A stretch of DNA of 7,798 nucleotides from Gudongella sp046224405 (GTDB lineage Bacteria; Bacillota; Clostridia; Tissierellales; Tissierellaceae), in NCBI RefSeq assembly GCF_046224405.1, contig NZ_JBJXRK010000049.1:1-7798 (forward strand), written 5' to 3'. Of this stretch, positions 1 to 5,833 are shown in pieces. The position numbers and the translations under genes were made by a program. The first letter of the stretch is position 1. Each line of letters starts with the position of its first letter. The notes beneath the pieces were generated by a model. The model was not told the DNA's origin. It saw nothing but the letters and a program-made list of their open reading frames with translations, and ran no database searches.

Positions 1-26
1 CCGCGCTCTCTTGAGGCGACTTGATT

Positions 27-56
27 AGTATACCATGTATACCAACCCTGTGTCAA
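27..56 (-). promoter_or_regulatory. Sigma-A promoter P2, outward facing, probable rRNA operon promoter
   Basis: On the minus strand there is a TTGACA -35 box (51-56, all six matches) and a TATACT -10 box (27-32), separated by 18 bases. The predicted start is near position 20, so the transcript leaves the window after about 20 bases. An A/T-rich stretch (57-80) lies directly upstream and could act as an UP element. The -10 box lies in a repeat of GGTATAC separated by 2 bases. The first transcribed bases can form a short GC-rich hairpin (CGC CTC, loop AAGA, GAG, bulged C, GCG). The rRNA assignment is inference from promoter strength, tandem arrangement and position after lysS; no rRNA sequence is in the window. 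Confidence 0.75.
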
Positions 57-119
57 CATCTTTTCTGAAGTTTTTTATGTCGTTTCCCTGATGGTCTTCC
101 GAAAAGAGACAACTTGTCT

Positions 120-148
120 ATAATACACCCTAATGGATCTCTTGTCAA
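120..148 (-). promoter_or_regulatory. Sigma-A promoter P1, outward facing, probable rRNA operon promoter
   Basis: The minus strand carries TTGACA (143-148, six of six) and TATTAT (120-125, five of six) with the optimal 17-base spacer. The predicted start is near 113. The upstream flank (151-175) is almost entirely A/T and overlaps the end of the glycosyltransferase gene, like an UP element. Its start lies about 93 bases upstream of that of P2, much like the paired P1/P2 promoters of Firmicute rRNA operons. An 11-base imperfect palindrome, GACAA-C-TTGTC (108-118), lies at the initiation region. Nothing in the window shows what is transcribed beyond the left edge. Confidence 0.75.
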
Positions 149-162
149 GGATAATAATGAAA

Positions 163-1365
163 TTAAAATTGATTTTCTATCCTTTTAAAGACTCCTTGCC
201 ATGACAGCTTTTCTATTTCACTTTTATAGGGTGCAAAACTATTATACCCGTCATTATGAATATTAATCTGTTTATCCAATGTTTTTTTTAAATTAAATAC
301 AAACTGGTTGTAATCCTCCTGTAATGGTGTGTCAATATCCATCATTCTGGGAAGCTTGACAAATTGAACAAGACCAGAAGATGTTATTTTTTCACCCATA
401 TATCCCCTTAATCCTGGAATATCCGTTGAAACAACCATAAGACCACAGGCAAGTGCCTCCATGGTGACAAGGGGCAGTCCCTCATAATAGGATGGGAGAA
501 CAAAAATATCCGAGGCTCTAAAAACACCAGCCAGCTCCTCATGGCTAACTGCCCCTGTGAACCTGACTCCAAGCTCCTTGCCCCGCTTGACTATATTGTC
601 CCTTTCCTCCCCATCACCGCTTCCCACTATTGTAAGATTGACTTGATTTGACTGGATAAGGTGCTCATATGCTTCAAGCAGGGGCATAAGTCCCTTTGCA
701 TAGCTTAATTTTCCTGCGTAAACCATCCTTGTAACTTCGGATCCCTTCCTGTTTTCTGAAGGATAAAATATTTCCTCATCATAACCTCCACCAGCTACAT
801 GGATCCTATCTATGGGCACATTGTACAGTCTTTCTATTGTGGCCATCTGATCAACAGTAAGAGCAAAAATCCCCTTGAGCTTCTGTATTCCGCTGACAAC
901 TTTTCCCCCCAGCCAGGGCACCTTGTGAAGCTGTCTTATATCTGTTCCATGGCTTATTCCAAACACAGGTATGTCTTCTGCCACTGTTGCCGCTATGGAG
1001 GTAGCCAGCCAAAGATGATTGGAGAGGATGATGTCCGGACTGAAATTCTCCAGGGCATTTATAAGCTTTTCAGTGAATTCCCGCTCCCATCTGGATATGT
1101 CCTCCAAGGTCATTTCCTTGTAGACACTGCTACTGTATGGCATCTTGTCGCTCATTCCAATTATGGGGAATGGAATTTCAGGAGTGTTGAATTGGACCAT
1201 ATCAGCATACTCCAGAGTGGGGTTGCTGTAATTCAATCCATCCTGGACAGCTCCAAGAAGTCCCTGAACATAACCCTCCTTGTGGGCTTCAGCTATCATT
1301 GCCTTTAGATATGTTCCGCTTCCGGTTTTTCCCGGGTACTGGGATGTGATATGCAGTATTTTCAT
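163..1365 (-). CDS. Glycosyltransferase, GT-B fold, family 4-like
   Basis: This is a complete 400-residue protein, a normal length for family 4 glycosyltransferases, which move a sugar from a nucleotide-activated donor onto a lipid, protein or glycan at the cytoplasmic face. The N-terminal Rossmann half begins MKILHITSQYPGKTGSGTYL, with the usual glycine-rich acceptor-side loop (residues 11-18), and contains FGISHGTD (135-142). The C-terminal donor half has MVYAGKLSYAKGL (214-226), LTIVGSGDGEER (244-255) and the diagnostic EX7E motif with Glu295 and Glu303 in YYEGLP...MEALACG. There is no signal peptide or membrane helix, so it is cytosolic or peripheral. The ATG follows a good GGAGGT site (1371-1376) by five bases. 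No clear promoter of its own is visible, so it is likely transcribed by read-through past the hairpin after lysS. Donor, acceptor and pathway cannot be told from the sequence. No other glycan gene is nearby. Confidence 0.88.
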   Translation of the reverse strand: MKILHITSQYPGKTGSGTYLKAMIAEAHKEGYVQGLLGAVQDGLNYSNPTLEYADMVQFNTPEIPFPIIGMSDKMPYSSSVYKEMTLEDISRWEREFTEKLINALENFSPDIILSNHLWLATSIAATVAEDIPVFGISHGTDIRQLHKVPWLGGKVVSGIQKLKGIFALTVDQMATIERLYNVPIDRIHVAGGGYDEEIFYPSENRKGSEVTRMVYAGKLSYAKGLMPLLEAYEHLIQSNQVNLTIVGSGDGEERDNIVKRGKELGVRFTGAVSHEELAGVFRASDIFVLPSYYEGLPLVTMEALACGLMVVSTDIPGLRGYMGEKITSSGLVQFVKLPRMMDIDTPLQEDYNQFVFNLKKTLDKQINIHNDGYNSFAPYKSEIEKLSWQGVFKRIENQF

Positions 1366-1370
1366 GGACT

Positions 1371-1376
1371 ACCTCC
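1371..1376 (-). promoter_or_regulatory. Shine-Dalgarno site of the glycosyltransferase gene
   Basis: GGAGGT on the minus strand lies five bases before the ATG. It supports the chosen start and shows that the gene is equipped for its own translation just after the hairpin that follows lysS. Confidence 0.8.
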
Positions 1377-1380
1377 GTGT

Positions 1381-1414
1381 ATGAAAAGAGACCCGCATAT
1401 TTATGGGCCTCTTT
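1381..1414 (-). terminator. Hairpin after lysS, probable (possibly two-way) terminator
   Basis: The arms 1385-1394 and 1405-1414 pair over ten bases with one G-U wobble, around a ten-base loop. Read leftwards, the GC core GAGGCCC/GGGTCTC is followed by TTTTC. Read rightwards, the stem is followed by TTTAG and then a run of six T at 1421-1426. It lies 58 bases after the lysS stop and just before the glycosyltransferase ribosome site. The leftward U-run is short, so it may be a partial terminator or an attenuator for the glycosyltransferase gene. Confidence 0.6.
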
Positions 1415-1471
1415 AGAATCTTTTTTACTTGTTGGTAAACTTATTAAGGTTGTCATTTCTCAGCTGACCAC

Positions 1472-3376
1472 TTAGTACAGTTTTGCCCCTGCTGGAATAT
1501 GTGGGTCAACCATTAAGAGATTCAGTCTTTCCACCCCATCTTCTTCATGAATGGCACTTATGACCATACCGAAGGAATCAATTCCCATCATCTTTCTTGG
1601 TGGAAGATTTGTGATTGCAATAAGTGTTTTACCCATAAGCTCCTCTGGTTCGTAATACTCGCGAATTCCGCTTAAGATAATCCTTTCAGAGTCTGAACCG
1701 TCATCCAGGGTGAACTTCAAGAGCTTCTTGCTCTTTGGAACCTCTTCGCAATTTATGACTTTCACAGCACGGAAGTCTGACTTGCTGAAGGTTTCAAAGT
1801 CTACATCTTCTTCAAATAGGGGTTCTACCTTAACCTTTGAAAAGTCTATCTTTTCCCCAGTCTCTGCAACTGGATCCACTCCTGGATTTGAGGCTTCTTC
1901 TCCGCCTATTGGCTTCATGGTCGGGAACAGCAATATGTCCCTTATGCTTGGCTGATTTGTAAGAAGGATTATCATCCTGTCTATTCCTATGCCGAGACCA
2001 CCAGTTGGGGGCAATCCAACCTCTATGGCGTTGATGAAGTCAGTATCCATTGGATGGGCTTCGTCATCCCCATGCTCCTTCTGCTTAACCTGGTCTTCGA
2101 ATCTTTCCCTCTGGTCGATTGGATCGTTCAGCTCAGAAAATGCGTTTGCCAGCTCCCATGTGTTTATGAAGGCTTCAAATCTATTTGTGATTCTAGGGTC
2201 ATCGGGATTTCTCTTTGCCAATGGTGAGATCTCAACCGGGTGACCTGTTATGAAGGTAGGCTGAATCAGGTGACTCTCACAGAACTCCTCGAACATTTCA
2301 GATATTATGTGTCCCCTGGTCATATTGTTGTCAACATCCAGGCCCTTTGCCTTGGCGATTTCCCTTGCCTCTTCGTCAGTATCAATTTGGGAGAAGTCAA
2401 CTCCTACGAATTCCTTTACGGCATCTGCCATGTCCATTCTGTTCCAAGGTGGTGAAAGGTCAATTTCAGTTCCCTGGTAATTGATCTTTGTCGTACCCAA
2501 TGCCTTTTCCGCAACAAATGCAAACAGGTTTTCAGTCAACCTCATCATTTCCTCATAGTCCACATATGCCTGGTAAAGCTCTATGCTGGTAAATTCCGGG
2601 TTATGCTTGGGACTCATTCCCTCGTTCCTGAACATTCTGCCCATCTCATAAACCTTTTCAAAGCCACCTACAATAAGTCTCTTCAGATAAAGCTCGTTTG
2701 CAATTCTCAGATACATATCCACATCCAAGGTGTTATGGTGGGTTTCAAATGGTCTGGCATTGGCTCCACCGGCTATGGTGCTAAGAATTGGAGTTTCAAC
2801 CTCCAAAAATCCCCTGTCGTCAAGGTACTCCCTAACAGCTTTTATAATTTTGGTTCTAAGTATGAAGGTATCCTTTACCTCAGGGTTTACGATCAGGTCA
2901 ACATATCTCTGTCTATATCTTAGATCCTGGTCCTTAAGGCCATGGAACTTCTCCGGAAGTATCTGAAGTGATTTTGTTAGAAGCACTATTTCAGTTGCCC
3001 TTACTGATATCTCTCCGGTCTTAGTCTTGAATATTGTTCCTTTTGCTCCGATTATATCTCCAAGGTCCAGGTATGACAGGTCTTCGTACTCTTCCTCGCC
3101 AATCAGGTCCTGCTTTGCAAATACCTGAATTCTTCCTTCGCTGTCCTGTAGATCAATAAAGCTTACCTTTCCGTGTCCCCTTCTGGACATGATTCTCCCT
3201 GCCACTGATACCTCCTTGCCCTCAAGATCCTGGAAGTTCTCCTTGATCTGAGTGCTGTAGTGGCTGTAGTCATACTTTTCTATCAGAAAAGGATTCTTGC
3301 CTTTTTCAATAAGCTTAGCCAATTTTTCTCTTCTTATCTGCAGCATTTCATTTAAGCTTTGTTCACCTGTTTGCAT
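1472..3376 (-). CDS. lysS: Lysyl-tRNA synthetase, class II, with extra C-terminal tRNA-binding domain
   Basis: This enzyme charges tRNA-Lys with lysine using ATP in the cytosol. Residues about 55-134 form the N-terminal anticodon-binding OB fold. The class II catalytic domain runs from about 150 to 488, with DLRYRQRYVDLI (151-162), motif 1 ending in FLEVETPIL (190-198), motif 2 FRNEGMSPKHNPEFTSIE (249-266) and motif 3 GGLGIGIDRMIILL (459-472). Typical bacterial LysRS of about 490-510 residues ends near LLFPTMKP (482-489). This protein is 634 residues long. After a linker it carries a Trbp111/MetRS C-terminal-like OB domain (about 525-634), recognised by SDFRAVKV, VPKSKKLLKF, ILSGIREYY and NLPPRKMMGIDSFGM. 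The ATG follows an ideal AAGGAGGT site (3382-3389). The gene lies 17 bases after greA and is probably cotranscribed with it. No lysine T-box or riboswitch is visible. Confidence 0.97.
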   Translation of the reverse strand: MQTGEQSLNEMLQIRREKLAKLIEKGKNPFLIEKYDYSHYSTQIKENFQDLEGKEVSVAGRIMSRRGHGKVSFIDLQDSEGRIQVFAKQDLIGEEEYEDLSYLDLGDIIGAKGTIFKTKTGEISVRATEIVLLTKSLQILPEKFHGLKDQDLRYRQRYVDLIVNPEVKDTFILRTKIIKAVREYLDDRGFLEVETPILSTIAGGANARPFETHHNTLDVDMYLRIANELYLKRLIVGGFEKVYEMGRMFRNEGMSPKHNPEFTSIELYQAYVDYEEMMRLTENLFAFVAEKALGTTKINYQGTEIDLSPPWNRMDMADAVKEFVGVDFSQIDTDEEAREIAKAKGLDVDNNMTRGHIISEMFEEFCESHLIQPTFITGHPVEISPLAKRNPDDPRITNRFEAFINTWELANAFSELNDPIDQRERFEDQVKQKEHGDDEAHPMDTDFINAIEVGLPPTGGLGIGIDRMIILLTNQPSIRDILLFPTMKPIGGEEASNPGVDPVAETGEKIDFSKVKVEPLFEEDVDFETFSKSDFRAVKVINCEEVPKSKKLLKFTLDDGSDSERIILSGIREYYEPEELMGKTLIAITNLPPRKMMGIDSFGMVISAIHEEDGVERLNLLMVDPHIPAGAKLY

Positions 3377-3393
3377 ACTATACCTCCTTGAAT

Positions 3394-3870
3394 TTATCGG
3401 TTAATCTTCTGGATCTGGTATTTTATCACTCCATCAGGTACCTGTACATCTACAACATCTCCAGCCTTGCTTCCAAGAAGAGCCTTTCCAACCGGTGATT
3501 CGTTTGATATCTTGCCTTCATAGGGATTAGCTTCGGCGGAGCCCACAATTGTGTATTCCATTTCTTCGTCGTATTCCACATCAAGAACAACAACCTTGGA
3601 GCCTATGCCAACGATTTCCGTTGAGATCTCCTCATCCTCAATTAGCTTCGCATTCCTTAGGATTGCTTCTATCTTTGCTATTCTCTCCTCCAGCTTGGCC
3701 TGCTCGTTCTTGGCCTGGTCGTACTCTGAATTTTCACTGATATCTCCAAAGTCCAGCGCAGTTCTGATTCTTTCAGCTATCTCTTTTCTCTTTACGATTT
3801 TTGACTCTTCCAGTTCCTTCTCAAGCTTAGCCAATCCCTCACGGGTTAAAAAAACGTCCTTCTCTGCCAT
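3394..3870 (-). CDS. greA: Transcription elongation factor GreA
   Basis: GreA enters the secondary channel of RNA polymerase and stimulates cleavage of backtracked transcripts, rescuing stalled complexes. The 158-residue length is typical. Residues about 5-75 form the antiparallel coiled coil. Its tip carries the signature DFGDISENSEY (40-50), where Asp43 and Glu46 match the acidic residues that coordinate the catalytic metal in the family. Residues about 80-158 form the FKBP-like C-terminal domain, with GSAEANPYEGKISNESPVGK (110-129) and AGDVVDVQVPDG. The ATG follows AAAGGAG (3879-3885) by eight bases. The gene has its own consensus promoter and a leader of about 103 bases with a hairpin, and precedes lysS by 17 bases. 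Confidence 0.97.
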   Translation of the reverse strand: MAEKDVFLTREGLAKLEKELEESKIVKRKEIAERIRTALDFGDISENSEYDQAKNEQAKLEERIAKIEAILRNAKLIEDEEISTEIVGIGSKVVVLDVEYDEEMEYTIVGSAEANPYEGKISNESPVGKALLGSKAGDVVDVQVPDGVIKYQIQKINR

Positions 3871-3885
3871 TAAACTCTCTCCTTT

Positions 3886-3914
3886 AATAAATATAAAAAT
3901 AAGGGTCTCCCCTT
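3886..3914 (-). promoter_or_regulatory. Hairpin with U-rich tail in the greA leader, possible attenuator
   Basis: On the minus strand AAGGG (3910-3914) pairs with CCCTT (3901-3905) around the GNRA tetraloop GAGA (3906-3909). It is followed by ATTTTTATATTTATT (3886-3900), which is nearly all U in RNA. The stem has only five pairs, so termination would be weak. The same CCCTTATT arm (3898-3905) can alternatively pair over eight bases with AATAAGGG further upstream in the leader (3961-3968). Whether it terminates transcription is inference. Confidence 0.4.
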
Positions 3915-3979
3915 TTCTTCCCTCAAATATGCCGTTTTAATCCTATAAATTACAACTTTTCCCTTATTGTATGCAACAT

Positions 3980-4008
3980 ATTATATGCATATAAAACGCT
4001 GTTGTCAA
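3980..4008 (-). promoter_or_regulatory. Consensus sigma-A promoter for greA-lysS
   Basis: TTGACA (4003-4008) and TATAAT (3980-3985) match the sigma-A consensus at all twelve positions with a 17-base spacer. The predicted start is near 3973, giving a leader of about 103 bases before greA. A 14-base perfect palindrome, TTATATGCATATAA (3981-3994), overlaps the -10 box and spacer, and TATGCA/TGCATA arms (3970-3975, 3986-3991) flank the -10 box. This suggests either a repressor site or simply A/T-rich promoter composition. No terminator follows dusB, so read-through from the upstream operon is also likely. Confidence 0.92.
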
Positions 4009-4011
4009 GTG

Positions 4012-5007
4012 TTATAGCCCACTATGGGAATTATCTTCCTGTGACAGGTGCTCCATGTAATTTCTAAGCAATGCTTCTATCTTGTTCCTGTCCACCATTG
4101 TATTGATCTGATTCTTGATTTCGTTGGAGTTTCGCATCCCCTTTATATACCAGGCAAGCTGTTTTCGCATTTCTCTTACTCCTATCCGCTCACCTTTCAT
4201 CTCGCAAACCATGTTCATGTGTCTTATGCCGGTTTCCAGCACCTCCATAGGGGATGGCTTGTTTGGCTCCTTTCCTTCAAGAAGCTGATTTATCTGTCTG
4301 AATATCCAGGGATTGCCCATGGCACCCCTTCCAATGGCAACACCGTCGCAGCCTGTCCTATCCATCATTTCAATGGCATCCTGTGGAGTGAAGATGTCTC
4401 CGTTTCCTATTACAGGAATCTTTACCGCATTCTTAACCTTTCCGATGTAGTCCCAGTCTGCCTTCCCTGCATAGAACATGTCCCTTGTCCTCGCATGTAC
4501 AGTGACTGAGGCCGCTCCGGAAGCCTCCGCTATCCTTGCAATCTCAACTCCGTTAACTGAGTTCTCATCCCAGCCTTTTCTGATTTTAACGGTTACAGGC
4601 TTGTTTGAAGCCTTGGCTACGCTCCTGATGACCTTTTCAGCCAGCTTTGGATCCTTCATAAGCGCGCTTCCATCACCATTCTTGACAATTTTGGGAGCAG
4701 GACAACCCATGTTTATATCAATGATATCTATGTCATCTCTATTATTCAACTTGTTTATTACAACATGCTCCATGATTTCCGGCTCCGAACCGAATATCTG
4801 TAGGGAGACCGGTCTTTCCCTGGGGTCGATTTGGGTCAGGCTGTCTGTCTTCTTGTCATTGTAGTACATGCCCTTTGCACTTACCATCTCTGTTACTGTA
4901 AGCCCCACTCCCATTTCTTTGCAGATTATCCTGAATGCAAGGTCTGTCACCCCTGCCATGGGAGCCAGCATCAATTTGTTCTCTATGTTAAAGCTTCCTA
5001 TTTTCAT
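4012..5007 (-). CDS. dusB: tRNA-dihydrouridine synthase, DusB type
   Basis: This FMN enzyme reduces specific uridines of tRNA to dihydrouridine using NADPH. The 331-residue length is typical. The TIM-barrel domain shows LAPMAGVTDLAFR (14-26), the FMN and substrate motif NMGCPAPKIVKNGDGSALM (99-117) with the catalytic Cys102, VTVKIRKGWD (138-147), VTVHARTRDMFYAGKADW (168-185) with His171, VIGNGDI (199-205) and the phosphate-binding end GVAIGRGAMGNPWIF (222-236). Residues about 250-331 are the helical tRNA-binding domain. The ATG follows AGAGGTG closely. It lies 38 bases after coaX, across a strong hairpin that includes the coaX stop. Position beside coaX, greA and lysS matches the usual dusB locus of Firmicutes, so I prefer dusB to other dus paralogues. 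Confidence 0.95.
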   Translation of the reverse strand: MKIGSFNIENKLMLAPMAGVTDLAFRIICKEMGVGLTVTEMVSAKGMYYNDKKTDSLTQIDPRERPVSLQIFGSEPEIMEHVVINKLNNRDDIDIIDINMGCPAPKIVKNGDGSALMKDPKLAEKVIRSVAKASNKPVTVKIRKGWDENSVNGVEIARIAEASGAASVTVHARTRDMFYAGKADWDYIGKVKNAVKIPVIGNGDIFTPQDAIEMMDRTGCDGVAIGRGAMGNPWIFRQINQLLEGKEPNKPSPMEVLETGIRHMNMVCEMKGERIGVREMRKQLAWYIKGMRNSNEIKNQINTMVDRNKIEALLRNYMEHLSQEDNSHSGL

Positions 5008-5023
5008 GGTTCACCTCTCGTAA

Positions 5024-5060
5024 AGAAACAGTAAGTAGAACATCCCTACTTACTGTTTCT
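5024..5060. repeat. 15-bp perfect inverted repeat across the coaX stop and dusB leader
   Basis: The arms 5024-5038 and 5046-5060 are perfect reverse complements of 15 bases with a seven-base loop. In the minus-strand transcript the 5' arm encodes the last four sense codons of coaX plus its TAG stop, and the 3' arm ends TTTCT followed by TTA and then the dusB ribosome site. The stem is moderately A/U rich (5 G/C of 15). The tail has only a broken U-run, so it may be a partial terminator, an mRNA processing or stability element, or a brake on dusB translation. Confidence 0.85.
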
Positions 5061-5822
5061 ATCATATATGATTCTTAATCCTTCCAATGTTAGATACTTA
5101 TCGTTATATTGAATATATTTACTCTCTCCTGCAATCAATGTGGAGAAGCCTCCTGTGGCAACAACCTTTACCTCATCCATGGTATGATTCATCTCCTTGA
5201 CCATTCTTTCGATAAGGGAATCCACCATTCCAGTGAAGCCGTAAACAAGTCCAGATTGAATGCTACCGATGGTGGTCTTTGAAATCACCTTATCCGGCTT
5301 GATTATTTCAACCTTGGGAAGCTTTGCGGTTCTAAGGAAAAGCGCTTCTGATGCTATCTTGATTCCCGGTGTAATTATTCCACCCAGGTACTCTCCCTCC
5401 TTGTTAACGAAACAGAAGGTTATGGCAGTACCAAAGTCCACGATTATTACCGGTCCACCATATTTCTCATAGGCGGCTACGGCATTCACGATCCTGTCTG
5501 CACCCACTTCCTTAGGGTTGTCATACTTTATATTCATCCCTGTCTTTACCCCAGGGCCTATAACTATTGGATCCTTACCGAAGTATCTCTTGCTCATTGC
5601 CGGTAGGGTATGCATCAAGGTAGGCACAACAGACGATATTATTATGTCATCCACATTGTTTGAATCTATCCCGTGATATTTGAACATCTGATCAAAAAGA
5701 AGACCGTACTCGTCGGAGGTCTTTTCCTTGTCAGTGGATATTCTCCAGTCATAGACAAGCTTGTCTCTTTCATAGGCTCCAAAAACTATATTTGTATTTC
5801 CTACATCTATTACCAATAACAT
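5046..5822 (-). CDS. coaX: Type III pantothenate kinase CoaX
   Basis: CoaX phosphorylates pantothenate, the first step of coenzyme A synthesis, and is a cytosolic dimer of the ASKHA fold. The 258-residue length is typical. The phosphate loop DVGNTN (6-11), the GADRIVNAVAAYEKYGG segment (107-123) with the family's catalytic Asp109, VDFGTAITF (128-136) and GGIITPGIKIASEALFLRTAKLP (147-169) are the standard CoaX signatures. ATGGF (222-226) marks the C-terminal ATPase half. The ATG follows AGGGTGAG directly after the upstream stop, with an 11-base gap, so translation is probably coupled to the S component. Pairing with a membrane vitamin importer suggests a small pantothenate uptake and activation unit. 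A 15-bp hairpin contains its stop codon. Confidence 0.97.
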   Translation of the reverse strand: MLLVIDVGNTNIVFGAYERDKLVYDWRISTDKEKTSDEYGLLFDQMFKYHGIDSNNVDDIIISSVVPTLMHTLPAMSKRYFGKDPIVIGPGVKTGMNIKYDNPKEVGADRIVNAVAAYEKYGGPVIIVDFGTAITFCFVNKEGEYLGGIITPGIKIASEALFLRTAKLPKVEIIKPDKVISKTTIGSIQSGLVYGFTGMVDSLIERMVKEMNHTMDEVKVVATGGFSTLIAGESKYIQYNDKYLTLEGLRIIYDRNSK

Positions 5823-5833
5823 GGGCTCACCCT

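Noticed and set aside
96..124. Plus-strand promoter using TATAAT at 119-124
   Set aside because: The -35 position reads CTTCCG, and no plus-strand gene follows; the sequence is the complement of the strong minus-strand -10 box.
799..1308. Long plus-strand open frame of 169 codons inside the glycosyltransferase gene
   Set aside because: It lies entirely antisense to a well-supported gene, has no ribosome site that I can see and its translation matches no family signature.
101..1392. Ten-base direct repeat GAAAAGAGAC at 101-110 and 1383-1392, flanking the glycosyltransferase gene
   Set aside because: It might be an insertion scar, but exact ten-base repeats are expected by chance in a window of this size, and there are no matching inverted ends or transposase remnants.
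1366..1471. Promoter for the glycosyltransferase in the lysS-glycosyltransferase gap
   Set aside because: ATGACA and TTTACC could serve as -35 boxes, but no acceptable -10 box stands 16-18 bases away.
3551..3940. Plus-strand frame of 129 codons across greA and its leader
   Set aside because: The serine-rich translation is what the complement of the acidic, coiled-coil greA sequence would give; the greA motifs are unambiguous.
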